A stretch of DNA of 64,000 bases from Pterobdella sp. o SKG-2022 (GCA_964035795.1 OZ038324.1:124001-188000), one strand, 5' to 3'; numbered from the stretch's first letter, positions 34,801-42,144 are shown. The notes: generated by a model from the sequence alone, not told the origin. Made by a program: numbers and translations.

Positions 34801-37800
34801 CAGCCAGTAAGATCATCAATACTAATACAAAACAACTTAAAGTAAGGCTTTTTAATAATAATCAATGACTGGCAAACATACAATGTCAATGAAGTACAGG
34901 GCAACAGCACGTTGTCTGATGCGCATTTCCTTTGACTTCCAATCTTCTCGATAGTTGGCCCGGATTTGGTCTATCTGCTTGTGTAATCGTCTGGCTGTTT
35001 CATATTTCAGCCAGTCTTTCTCTCCTTTGATCTTAGAGGCAGCATTTAGCATAACGTACTTAATAGATCCTTGAATATTCTCAGACCAACAGGCCAACCA
35101 TGACACAGTGTTATCATGGCGCACCTCTTTCCACTTGTGGCCTGTAGGGGGCTTGGGCACATTTGGACCTCTGAAATATCAACATCAACTACAATGATCA
35201 CATAATGATAAGCAATGGTAAGCAAACTTGCTGCAGTTAATGATGACATCACGAGGGAGTACTCTCTTCTTAAGCATCCCTTGTTTTGGGTGGTCCCCTC
35301 TGCCCCTAAACAGTCCTGGAGGCTCAATTCGAAAGTTTCCTATTTTCTGTTTATGACCATCTATCAAACAAAACCCATACTCAGCCACTATTTTCTCATT
35401 CTTCTCTTTAACTTCCTGAGGCATTTAATTTATCACCATGTTACTCATTAAATTGTATTTGTTTATTTTACCAACCAATTTCTGTTCTTTTGTCATCTGT
35501 TTTTTCTCTTCTGATAAAACCTTAATAAACAATTATATCTTATAAACTTTTTTCATATAAAGCATGAATTAAAACAAAAAACCTTATAGTACTCAGCAAT
35601 CTCTTTGAAATTGCATTTTCTCAAGTCAGTGATAAGATTTCTCTCTTCCATTGTCATCACCTGTTGTCACATAAGTAATTATCTCATTATTAGTAATATT
35701 ATCCATTTACCAAAAAAATTGAGTTTTTCAGATTTCTCATATTTAAAATGGAGCTTAGCTTATATTTAGAACACAGATCTTGTTTTTTCCAGTTCTTTGC
35801 AGATTTATTGGATTTTTATAGGGTCAGAAGTTCATATCAGATTGATGGTAGTTGCTGTTTTTGTATGAACATAAGTTTTTCTTTTTTCCATCAAAGTTAT
35901 GTCATCATTGGTGGATTACAAAAGCAGATAAACTAGAAAAAACTAGAGAAATTTTTTGGATGAAGTTATCAAATAGGTTTAAAAATAAATCTTTGATTAA
36001 TAGATTAGGTTTAAAGAATCGTTAGAAACATTAGTTAAAGTAAGATGGTTTGGTCATATAATTAAGAGCAATGAAGAGAATGTATTAAAAAGCACTTACT
36101 TTCAAAATTGATGGATTTAAAAAGAAGGGTAGGCCAAAGGTTAAATAGAAAAACAAAATAGCATCAGAAATTAGTAAAATTTTTTTATAAATGAAGATAG
36201 AAAAAATGGAGATTAAAAGTATATAAAATCGCAAGAAATGTTTTTTAAATGGAGTAAAACTGGTTACCCTCAATATAGTGGGCTAATAAGGGAATATCAG
36301 AGCCCTTCAAGATAGTTCGCAAAGGCCTGAAAGACACGCAGGGCAAATAGCAAAGGTACTAAAAAACTGCAAGGTCAACATAGTGGATCTACAAGTCTAG
36401 CTTGCCATGAGTTGGAAACCTCAGAAAAGAAGTTACATTTACTATTTGTCTGACAAGCCATTAGAAGAACACAAAAATCCTGGATCTGTTTTGCTATCAA
36501 GAACTCACTTGCGGAAAAACTACAAATGCTTTCAGTTGCGGCAACGAACAAGATTTCAACTCTGTAATTACAATAAAAAAAAACGTCAACTTACTGCCGT
36601 AAACTATATGCCCCCACAATGACAACTAGTAGTGAGATGAACTAAAAAGAATCTTTGAAAGAGAAAGATACATTGGATAGGAAGAAATGGAGATTAGGTA
36701 TATATAAAATTGTAGGATATGTTTTGTAAATGGAGTGAATCTGACCACCCTCAGTATAGTTGGGATTAAATCAGATTTAAAATTTTGGTATCTATCTAGT
36801 AACCCATAAAATAGGCCATTTATGTGAAACAAATTTATACACTGCCAGGTCAGCCTAACATTCAACTTGAAATTATCAAATGCAAGACCTGCCTTGCTAA
36901 TTTCTTTCCTCATCATTTTTATTATCAAATGTTGTTCTTCAATTTTATAATGTGTCTTTTTTCAATAACCAAAAAGTGATTCTGTTGCTAAAAGAAGATC
37001 ACTTAACTCTCTTATATTACCTGAAACACATAAAAACAAACTTTTTTCCAATCCTTGAAGAAGTTCTTATTGAAAAGATCTCTGGTGGTGTATTCATGTT
37101 CAATCATACGTGCATAAAAGCCAGCCACCTCTTCAGCCTCTGGTGTCAATTCCACTGTCTGTTTCAATTCATAATTTTTACAATTAAATATGATGAAATA
37201 ATCATATACATACAAGAAACAAAAAGTCAAACCTTGCCATCATAATAGAAATGCACTGAAGATGGTAACTTTTCATAATCTGGAGCAAACACAGGTCCTT
37301 TGTGTTCCAATGTTTTCCACTTAACTCCATCATCCCTATTCTGCTCCTCCCACCTTTGAATCATGTGTTTTTATGTTATGAAGGATTTTTGTGAATGCCT
37401 CCCACAACTCTTCCCAATTATAATTCAACATAATAGATTAACTTTTGTACCTGCCTCAGTAACTGGAGGTTGACAACAGTCAGCCTAAATTATTGATACT
37501 ACTTATAACTCCAAATAAAGTTGCTAAGTTTCTGTGCAGTTTAGCGTTGATGTCCAAAACGTCAAAACTAAAATTGATGTTTAGATTTGATGAAATTGTA
37601 TATCAAGAGTTGCTAGTTTAATTGTTGTTGGTAGGATATTGAGATTTCTGTTGACTCTCATGGATGTATGATGTATTATATTCAAATGAAAACCCTGTTG
37701 GGAGTTCTTTTTATTCCACGAAGCTTTTCATGAGATGAACTTACATTATCAAGTGGAGGTACAAGTGTTTTCATTTGAATATTTAAGTTTGGCTCGAAGA

Positions 37801-40262
37801 ATTAAAATGTATGATGTAGTTATGAAACGTCTAGACAACGTATATTTGCAATGTAAGCATATTGTCCATTGTTCTAGCTAGGATTTTTCAATTTGAAGTA
37901 CTTTTTTCATCCAAAAAAGTATTGTGCTCAGATAGATAACATATGGAATAAATTTTTTATTTTTTCCATCAAGTCCTTCAATATTTTTATTGGATCTGCC
38001 ACAACTTCAAGCTGGTAAAGATTTTTGACACAAAAACAGATGGGATGTGTTCAGTACTGAACATGACGTTAAAAGACATCAAAGGCGCTTTTTCAAACCA
38101 AATTCATCAAAACCAAGTCATCTGTATAAAGCAGCCTCAAAAAGAGCACTATTTTTTCCAGAAAGCATATTGCATTTGGCCAATATTCACTAACCTTCTT
38201 AACCTCTTCTCCAACAACCTTTCTACCACTTTCATACCATGCTCTAAAAGCTTCATGCCTGGATAGCTAGCACAATCCAAAGCGCTAACTTTCTTTCTTA
38301 TAAATAGGAACAACTGTACTTATGCTCCAGTCATGAGACATATCCTTTCCATTGAGGATTTCATTTGCTATTTTAAATATAACTTGCTTACCATGTGGAG
38401 AAAAAACTAGGTGCTACTTTAAAAATCCCAGTTGGTCCACTGGCTTGCCATTCTTCATGATCTTTAAGGCTTTTCCCACCTTGTTCATGGCAAATAGTTT
38501 CAAGAGACCTTTAACCACATTCACCATACCATCATATGAGTAATCCTCATTTGTAAGCTTCCATTTGCTTCTTCCACTTTTTCAACAAATACAATTGTCA
38601 CATAAATGACCTCAATGCAGCTGGTACCTGCCTTGTTTGATGCCTCTTTCATTTTAAATTTTCAACATATACGTTTTATTTTTATCTTTAATTATTTTTG
38701 TTGAATGCAATGAAAAAAGAAAAACCTAAATTAGCTTTAAAAAGCTGAAAAAAACCATTATCGAAATTAGGTTGGCTGTGAAAGACACCTATGATGAGGT
38801 GTAATGGCAAAAAAGCTTATGGTCGTAGAAGTCAATGATTTCTTGCAAAAGAAGATGATTAAAAATATAATGACTGAGTTTTTTAAAGACATCGTATGTT
38901 CTTCTGTAAACTTGAATTTTACCAGTAAACTTCATATTATGAGGATTTATGAAAACAGCTAGAAAAAAAAATTTTATTTAGCTAAAATTTTCAACAAGTA
39001 AAACCTTGTCATAATTCATTAGCAAAGTTGAAGAGAAAAGTAGAGAATTTAAATGAAAAAATTCTCTACTTTTCTCTTCAACTTTGCTAATGAATTATGA
39101 CAAAGTTGTACTTGTTGAAAATTTTAGCTAAATAAAAAATTTTTCCTACATGTTCTCATAAATCCTCATAATTTGAAGTTTACTGGTAAAAAGAATAATG
39201 GTCGAGGTTTTCTCACTTTGAGCAACAACATAATCAACATATAATGATATTTTTAACATAAATAATAGTTAAAACACAATTTTTTCATAGGATTTAGGTG
39301 CAATTATGCAAATTTGATAATAAAGGACTTTGAAAAAATTAATTTCATTGATATTTATCTTTTTAAACTAAGATTCAAATTATATATTGGACATATTTAA
39401 AACAATATATAATAGTTTTTTGAAAGCTTTTACACATTTTTAAATTTTCCAATTGTATCTCACCATTTCCACTTATGTTCCTCTTCTTCGTTTTTCTTTT
39501 TCTTTTTGGGAGAGCCTTCTGTCTTTACCTAATAGTCAAATATTTCATTTAAGAATACAAAAATATGCATTTAACAATGTTTTTCGTAATATCATTTAAG
39601 ATCGTACTTTTGCATCATTTTCATGTTTCCTTTTTTTCACTGATTCTGTTTTATTTGACTTTTTTTTTCTACAAAAAATCAAATATAAAATTAATTTAAT
39701 TAATTAGGCAGATTTTTTATAAGTCAACATAAAAGTATATTTCTAAAATTTATGAAGATTCCATAATTTTTTAAAAGCTGAACTTTTTTTTCAATTTTAA
39801 TTGACGTAAAAACTGAGTACCTTATTGATAATGGTGCATCATCATCATCTTCATCTTTTTTTCTTTTTTTTGATTCTTTTCTTTCTTCCTTTACAACATT
39901 TTTTCTAGCAAGCTTTATAAAAATTACAGCCATGAGTTATAAATATTAAAAGATAATGAAGAAGACATAGAAAAGAAAGAACTAAAAAAAACAAACCAAA
40001 GGTACATCATCCTCATCATCAGTTCTTCTTTCTTCCTTAGTTTCACCGTTTGTTGAAATTCCATTGTTGCTCAAGTTCTGTATGAATAAAAACTATTAAA
40101 AACATCAATATATGCTAATTACTTAAACGATAGTCCGAAGAAACAAACATTATTGACAATCTGGAATCCTTTGACTGGAGAAGCCTGATTCGACAATGGT
40201 TCCGTTTTAAGTTTGTTGTACTTTGGAGCACTCGCTGCCAAGACCTCTGTAAAACTTGACAT
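19653..40262 (-). CDS. TOP1: DNA topoisomerase I (type IB), complete gene with 18 coding exons
   Basis: Relaxes supercoiled nuclear DNA by cutting one strand through a 3'-phosphotyrosine bond. Splicing 40262-40149, 40077-39997, 39912-39821, 39668-39608, 39528-39464, 37353-37233, 37158-37042, 35660-35583, 35520-35476, 35415-35228, 35170-34882, 34696-34545, 30880-30781, 26990-26876, 26098-25971, 25559-25465, 23890-23812 and 19826-19653 gives 697 codons plus stop with no frame conflict. Residues 1-134 are a charged N-terminal region ([10 protein letters not shown] blocks), shorter than the roughly 200 residues of vertebrate TOP1. The core starts at KWKWW (about 135). Catalytic Arg421, Lys464, Arg522, His564 and Tyr655 (in SKLNYLDPR) are all present. 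The linker is about 583-640. Stops TAG and TGA lie in frame just upstream of the ATG. There are no disabling changes, and nearly all long introns carry transposons. Splice sites are my prediction, supported by phase and by family alignment from memory. Confidence 0.97.
20100..20740 (-). pseudogene. decayed RTE-like RT in TOP1 intron 17
   Basis: Minus-strand pieces in order: [19 protein letters not shown] near 20710 (RT N-terminal helix, usual form K-A-x-G-P-S-G-I), [20 protein letters not shown] near 20420 (the QGSVLSPLLF motif), and [20 protein letters not shown] near 20190 (thumb region). Motif A and the YADD block are missing, so an internal deletion is likely. It belongs to the class with an embedded PHD finger, judging by the thumb segment. 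Confidence 0.6.
21060..23715 (-). pseudogene. PHD-containing non-LTR reverse transcriptase, interrupted by a nested element
   Basis: Copy 1 of the PHD-RT family, in TOP1 intron 17 and sense to the gene. The frame 23704-23024 covers the region before the palm ([38 protein letters not shown]). Motif A is broken near 23050. [19 protein letters not shown] and [13 protein letters not shown] lie in 22933-22730. The PHD finger ([13 protein letters not shown]...GNFECRVC) lies near 22620-22520. A foreign segment, 22515-21688, then intervenes, after which the protein resumes with [16 protein letters not shown] near 21610 and the C-terminal frame 21444-21118 ([20 protein letters not shown]). The 3' end near 21060 matches the copy ending at 61105. 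Confidence 0.82.
21688..22515 (-). mobile_element. nested RTE element with the RT core deleted (endonuclease + linker + C-terminus)
   Basis: Inserted in the PHD-RT copy right after its GNFECRVC codons. Read on minus: endonuclease residues ([49 protein letters not shown]), then a linker ([20 protein letters not shown]), then directly [19 protein letters not shown], a C-terminal signature, with no reverse transcriptase between. The frame 22259-21756 is open across the junction (167 codons). It ends in a (TCAA)n tail at 21688-21699 (plus strand). A short ACAA direct repeat (21684-21687 and 22516-22519) may be the target duplication. It is probably a non-autonomous derivative mobilised by a full RTE. 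Confidence 0.78.
23812..23890 (-). CDS. TOP1: TOP1 exon 17 (residues 614-640)
   Basis: Second half of the linker helix ([20 protein letters not shown], then TDK). Acceptor ATACAG, donor GTAACT. This short exon survives between two retrotransposon-filled introns. Confidence 0.94.
24085..25260 (+). pseudogene. non-LTR element with endonuclease and C-terminus but no RT, in TOP1 intron 16
   Basis: Plus strand, antisense to TOP1. Endonuclease pieces: [13 protein letters not shown] near 24100, frame 24320-24589 with [20 protein letters not shown] and [14 protein letters not shown], then [17 protein letters not shown] sequence near 24600. A linker follows ([20 protein letters not shown] near 24930). 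Near 25040 the sequence passes straight to a C-terminal motif, [20 protein letters not shown] near 25066, without palm motifs A to C. Multiple stops and shifts are present. This is a different family from the nested RTE at 21.7-22.5 kb but shows the same kind of internal deletion. Confidence 0.7.
25465..25559 (-). CDS. TOP1: TOP1 exon 16 (residues 583-614)
   Basis: Coiled linker ([20 protein letters not shown]) between core and C-terminal domain. Acceptor TTGCAAG, donor GTTTGT. Confidence 0.92.
25971..26098 (-). CDS. TOP1: TOP1 exon 15 (residues 540-582)
   Basis: Carries catalytic His564 in [13 protein letters not shown] after [15 protein letters not shown]. Acceptor CACTAG, donor GTTGTT. 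Confidence 0.98.
26246..26307. repeat. two-copy 31-bp tandem repeat in TOP1 intron 14
   Basis: The unit AGTGAGATTCAGTGA... with CGATCTCAATG or TGATCTCAATG occurs at 26246 and 26277 with three differences. The rest of this 777-bp intron shows no recognisable element. Confidence 0.8.
26876..26990 (-). CDS. TOP1: TOP1 exon 14 (residues 502-540)
   Basis: Carries catalytic Arg522 ([10 protein letters not shown]) after [14 protein letters not shown]. Acceptor TTGCAG, donor GTGCCC. Confidence 0.98.
27205..27520 (-). mobile_element. jockey-like 3' tail in TOP1 intron 13
   Basis: The minus-strand sequence ending GACTAGGGTACTTGGGA matches the end of the nested tail at 2225-2352, including the CCGAGAGTCTGTGGA and AACGGCTGAGC blocks. 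About 130 bases align. A short C-terminal coding remnant (frame 27500-27285) precedes it. It is a second 5'-truncated copy of the same family in this window. Confidence 0.8.
27599..28690 (+). pseudogene. decayed Tc1/mariner transposase element
   Basis: A terminal-repeat-like sequence CAGGGTACGAAATTGCC...ACGACCAC occurs at 27599 and again, diverged, at 27763. The transposase starts near 27921 ([12 protein letters not shown], with FGRNKSII of the helix-turn-helix, then [16 protein letters not shown] near 28080). The first catalytic Asp lies in [16 protein letters not shown] near 28300, and the second in [19 protein letters not shown] near 28560. Sequence resembling PARSPD follows, and the similarity is lost by 28690. 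Many stops and frameshifts are present and no 3' terminal repeat was found, so the element is truncated and dead. It is a different family from the 9.1-kb Tc1. Confidence 0.78.
28725..30420 (-). pseudogene. PHD-containing non-LTR reverse transcriptase, second subfamily
   Basis: In TOP1 intron 13, same strand as the gene. Motif A is [13 protein letters not shown] at 29960-29939. The frame 29920-29597 has [20 protein letters not shown] and [13 protein letters not shown], where the usual YADD reads DVDD. The PHD finger is at 29545-29410 ([16 protein letters not shown]...HKKC), followed by [20 protein letters not shown] near 29310, and then the C-terminal region RWFDHME near 28960 and [12 protein letters not shown] near 28870. 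No endonuclease is present (5' truncation near 30420). Part of the finger is tandemly triplicated (29376-29432). Confidence 0.8.
29376..29432. repeat. 19-bp triplication
   Basis: TGAGCACATTTGAAAACAC occurs at 29376, 29395 and 29414 (the last ending in A-rich sequence). It lies at the end of the PHD finger of the RT remnant, where the single original unit would encode part of the last Cys pair. Confidence 0.9.
30430..30640 (+). mobile_element. RTE 3' tail matching the nested RT-less element
   Basis: Encodes KTWNELILN...[13 protein letters not shown] and is followed by TTTCAAAAAGCCCATCCCTTGG and a (GATT)n tail near 30608-30635. The same coding and noncoding string occurs at 21830-21688 on the other strand. 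It is a heavily 5'-truncated copy. Confidence 0.8.
30781..30880 (-). CDS. TOP1: TOP1 exon 13 (residues 468-501)
   Basis: Encodes [18 protein letters not shown]...DRLN. Acceptor ACATAG, donor GTCAGT. It is isolated between two introns of over 3.6 kb, each loaded with retrotransposons. Confidence 0.97.
31081..31200 (+). repeat. about 115-bp dispersed repeat, copy 1
   Basis: AAGGCAAGGGCATGCTCC..., a CAAAAATCT stretch and AAGCAATGACCCTAAG...CCCAGCAG align with the minus strand at 62795-62681. It lies just upstream of the endonuclease start of the next element, and translates to ARACS...KAMTLRPQQ in both copies. Confidence 0.75.
31200..34050 (+). pseudogene. full-span but decayed PHD-RT non-LTR element in TOP1 intron 12
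   Basis: Plus strand, antisense to TOP1. The endonuclease start is [15 protein letters not shown] near 31267 with [10 protein letters not shown] near 31340. Linker frames follow at 31467-31718 and 31672-31992. Motif A is [19 protein letters not shown] near 32808, with [13 protein letters not shown] just after it. The QGSVMSPLLF and YADD blocks are degraded (near 33000 and 33090). A Cys cluster near 33220-33355 ([14 protein letters not shown], ending FICLKCKSS) is the embedded PHD finger. The C-terminal region has [32 protein letters not shown] and RCFGHVMRR in 33291-33866. The 3' end near 34050 recurs at 36290 and 36800. Confidence 0.78.
34210..34358. repeat. hairpin-forming foldback repeat (about 150 bp)
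   Basis: The left arm AATAGAAACAAACACTAAGG...ACTTAATACACGAAG is mirrored by CTTCGTGTATTAAGT...CCTTAGTGATTGTTTCTATT, and the centre (ATTATCTAGTGTCTAATAGATAAT) is itself palindromic. Its CGAAAAGCTTCGT core recurs in other foldbacks in this window. It is probably a MITE; no coding capacity. Confidence 0.85.
34545..34696 (-). CDS. TOP1: TOP1 exon 12 (residues 418-468)
   Basis: Carries catalytic Arg421 (LALRAGNEK) and Lys464 (FLGKDSIR); [14 protein letters not shown] is fully conserved. Acceptor GGCAG, donor GTAACA. Confidence 0.98.
34882..35170 (-). CDS. TOP1: TOP1 exon 11 (residues 321-417)
   Basis: The largest exon, containing [31 protein letters not shown] and [10 protein letters not shown]. 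It ends FIDI, where vertebrates have FIDK. Acceptor TTTCAG, donor GTATGT. Confidence 0.98.
35228..35415 (-). CDS. TOP1: TOP1 exon 10 (residues 259-321)
   Basis: Encodes [20 protein letters not shown] and [20 protein letters not shown], the core lip region contacting DNA. Donor GTTTGC splits the Lys of INCSK. Confidence 0.98.
35476..35520 (-). CDS. TOP1: TOP1 exon 9 (residues 244-258)
   Basis: A 15-codon microexon, [15 protein letters not shown], aligning without gap to vertebrate TOP1. Acceptor ATTAAG, donor GTTGGT. Confidence 0.93.
35583..35660 (-). CDS. TOP1: TOP1 exon 8 (residues 218-243)
   Basis: Encodes [20 protein letters not shown]...YYK; acceptor CAACAG, donor GTTTTT. The 1.4-kb intron before it holds RT tails. 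Confidence 0.95.
35930..36810 (+). pseudogene. two PHD-RT 3' ends separated by an endonuclease-like scrap, in TOP1 intron 7
   Basis: Segment 35950-36290 translates to SLINRLGLK and KKGRPK and matches the C-terminal and 3' region of the element at 33690-34050. Segment 36630-36800 repeats the last part ([17 protein letters not shown], then AATGGAGTGAATCTG... and TTGGTATCTAT). Between them, 36300-36620 contains a short frame 36407-36622 that I cannot assign with confidence (possible endonuclease remnant). All pieces are broken. Confidence 0.6.
37042..37158 (-). CDS. TOP1: TOP1 exon 7 (residues 179-217)
   Basis: Encodes [20 protein letters not shown] and FFKDWKK of the core cap. Acceptor AACAG, donor GTTTGT; the exon is exactly 39 codons. 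Confidence 0.97.
37233..37353 (-). CDS. TOP1: TOP1 exon 6 (residues 138-178)
   Basis: Encodes [20 protein letters not shown] and FAPDYEKLP...FYYDGK of core subdomain I. Acceptor CAAAG, donor GTTTGA. Confidence 0.97.
37375..38085. other. AT-rich part of TOP1 intron 5 with no recognised feature
   Basis: No coding similarity or structured repeat recognised. The long intron around it gained at least one RT fragment and one foldback element. Confidence 0.5.
38090..38640 (-). pseudogene. PHD-RT family fragment in TOP1 intron 5
   Basis: The minus strand matches the copies at 23.0-23.7 kb and 62.4-62.7 kb almost base for base in places: the GCATTTGG/AACCTCTTCTCC block, the [16 protein letters not shown] stretch near 38230, the SVVPIYKKK-type stretch near 38310, and [20 protein letters not shown] codons near 38370. 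Only the region before RT motif A survives. It is sense to TOP1. A sharp break near 38165 joins it to unrelated sequence. Confidence 0.8.
38917..39191. repeat. 275-bp inverted repeat (foldback/MITE) in TOP1 intron 5
   Basis: Arms of about 130 bases are near-perfect reverse complements. They start TTTTACCAGTAAACTTCAT and end with GAAGTTTACTGGTAAAA. An AATTTAAATGAAAAAATT-like loop lies near 39045-39065. There is no coding frame. Transcribed with TOP1, it would form a very long hairpin in the pre-mRNA. Confidence 0.92.
39464..39528 (-). CDS. TOP1: TOP1 exon 5 (residues 117-138)
   Basis: Ends EEEEHKWKW, the junction between the N-terminal region and the conserved core; the second W codon is split by the intron. 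Donor GTGAGA. A 2.1-kb intron with an RT fragment and a hairpin repeat follows. Confidence 0.92.
39608..39668 (-). CDS. TOP1: TOP1 exon 4 (residues 96-116)
   Basis: Basic stretch ([18 protein letters not shown]); acceptor TTTGTAG, donor GTACGA; returns the frame to phase 0. Confidence 0.8.
39821..39912 (-). CDS. TOP1: TOP1 exon 3 (residues 66-96)
   Basis: Lys/Asp-rich ([15 protein letters not shown]), typical of the TOP1 N-terminal region that carries nuclear-localisation signals. Acceptor ATAAAG (chosen over a nearby TGCTAG because only it keeps the phase), donor GTACTC, ends in phase 2. Confidence 0.8.
39997..40077 (-). CDS. TOP1: TOP1 exon 2 (residues 39-65)
   Basis: Acidic stretch ending TDDEDDVPL; acceptor ACAG, donor GTTTGT, phase 0 at both ends. 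The preceding intron is only 71 bp. Confidence 0.75.
40149..40262 (-). CDS. TOP1: TOP1 exon 1 (residues 1-38)
   Basis: Starts [11 protein letters not shown] and ends VKGFQIVNN; donor GTTTGT; ends in phase 0. In-frame TGA and TAG precede the ATG. This is the least conserved exon, so its place in the gene rests on phase and proximity. Confidence 0.75.
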
Positions 40263-41669
40263 TTTTTTCGATCAATCCTACAAGTTTTAACAACAAATAA
40301 AATTATTTTTATTTGAAATCTTATCTATAACCCAACATCTCGTTGTAGCAATATTAAAACCGTTAAAATTCTTTGAAAAAATAAATTCGAAGCTTAAAAC
40401 GATTATGTTTTGAAAAAAGTATGTTTAGAGTCCAAAAATACAATTTTTAGACAAAAATTACGATCGGGACTCATGCAACGTCAGAGTTCGACTCTGATAT
40501 TTTAGGCCATTTTGAACAAAGGGCGCTTCGAGCGATCGTTAAATAACATATTTTTGAAAAGTTTATAAGAATTATATTTTTAGTATTTAAACTCAACAAA
40601 GATAAATAAACATTTATATAAAAAAACATACTAAGTTTAGTAATGGAACCAAGTAGAAATACGAAATCAAAATGCACTAAAAATGGCCAACGACGCAGGA
40701 CTTAGAAAATCTCGATGCAATAGCACTTAACCTGATATAATATATTTTGATTGCGCCTGCGCAATCAAGTGTTGAGCGACAAATGACTAAAAGTACAGTT
40801 CATAAATTTTGATTAAATTGTTTAACTTTTTAAAACCCCACAACTCATTTTTTTTGTTTTTTTTTTAAAAATGTTTGTTTAATTCATATAAATTTATCAC
40901 AAATATTATGTAATTCGTATTAAAACTTTTGAGTTTGAGTCTTTTTTTATATTTCAAAAAAAATAAATAAATAAATATTGAATTTTTAAAAAAATGAAAT
41001 TTTAGTTAAATTTTGAATGTATCTTAGAAATCACTTGAAAGTTGATTTGTCGAGCACTCGAAGTAAGTGTGGCGTCATTGATCATGTGTTGGCTTCTGTA
41101 CTGACACGTATCCCTCTTATTATAATATCATGTTTTTCTTTTTTCAAAATATCAAATTCATTCATAAAACTATTGGATTCTGATTTATTTTATGCAAAAT
41201 ATTAAAAATCAAGGTCCTTTAATGAACTAAACTTTTGAGCCATTTAGAAAGTTTAAAACATTTATATGTAATTTTTCAAAGTTATTTCAAGTGTGATTTG
41301 TCATTTTAAACTATTTATATTGCAATAGTGCCTTTGAAGACTCTTAACCATATTAGAACGAATTGCAAGATATATCTTCCCATATTCAATTATAAAATAT
41401 TTTAAGAAAGTCAGCTTATATAAAGGAGTGCCAAGAAAGGTGGTTTGAGAGTAAGACAGTTAAAAAAGCATCATTCTAAATTTTCATGAAAGAAATAATA
41501 CTAGAAAAAAAATTTTTTATTAAAAGTTTTAATTTTTAAACACCAGAATATTCCTCGAAATTTAAAATTAAAAATAGTATCAGCAATCATAAGCAATTAG
41601 GTATTTTTCATAAAATTTTATTTACAATATAGAAAATAAATAAAATTAATTAAAAACAAGCCTAAAGAA
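40263..41669. other. TOP1 upstream region, intergenic
   Basis: AT-rich, with no coding similarity that I recognise. It contains the NRF-1-like palindrome at 40749-40766 and a short inverted repeat CAGAGTTCGACTCTG at 40481-40495. The TOP1 5' untranslated region and promoter should lie in the first few hundred bases. Confidence 0.55.
40749..40766. promoter_or_regulatory. NRF-1-like palindrome upstream of TOP1
   Basis: GATTGCGCCTGCGCAATC is a perfect 8-bp inverted repeat around a 2-bp centre. It contains GCGCCTGCGC, which fits the known NRF-1 consensus GCGCNTGCGC. It stands out in AT-rich surroundings and is 487 bp from the start codon. The function is inferred. Confidence 0.5.
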
Positions 41670-41801
41670 ATGAAAAGTGTAGTAGTAGTTTTGTTGTTGT
41701 TGTTGCCAACTGAGGCTTACCCTTTCGATGACTACGATCTTCACCTCATAAAAGCTCCCTTCAACAAACAAGACTCTATTCAAAAAGATTACTTCGATTC
41801 G
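41670..41801 (+). CDS. possible first exon encoding a signal peptide
   Basis: The frame opens MKSVVVVLLLLLPTEAY, a strong signal peptide with a likely cleavage after TEA, followed by a charged stretch (DDYDLHLIKAPF, IQKDYFDS). A possible donor GTGTGT follows at about 41802. The frame itself stays open to 42059 (129 codons), but its later part is Phe/Lys-rich and looks like translated AT-rich intron. I could not find a following exon within the window, so this may be a chance frame. No family recognised. Confidence 0.35.
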
Positions 41802-42144
41802 GTGTGTTCAATTTTTCCCAAAATTCCATTTTTTTTTAGTTTTTCTAAAAGCCCGAGATTGAAGGGTAAAAGCATTGAAAAAACTTGTTTTAAATTTGAT
41901 AACTTTTTCATAAAACTGTCGTGCAAAATGGCATCAAAAGATTTCTTTATGAATGCCCAAATGTTTTTCTATCATTACAAAAAAAAAGTTGCATTCAAAT
42001 TTGTTAATCTAAAACTAAATATTAATAAAGAAGTTTCTATTTTAAAAAATGTAATGTGATGCGTTATTTATAAAGCGCTTTTCATTATAGATCAAAACTC
42101 TTGCTACAAATTCAATGTATCAAAAACAGTGTAAAACCGATGCT

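Noticed and set aside
19653..40262. TOP1 as a processed pseudogene or retrocopy
   Set aside because: Seventeen introns with consistent phases and intact catalytic residues rule this out.
41802..42059. Remaining 86 codons of the signal-peptide frame
   Set aside because: Phe/Lys-rich AT-driven composition with no family resemblance; more likely intron or random open frame.
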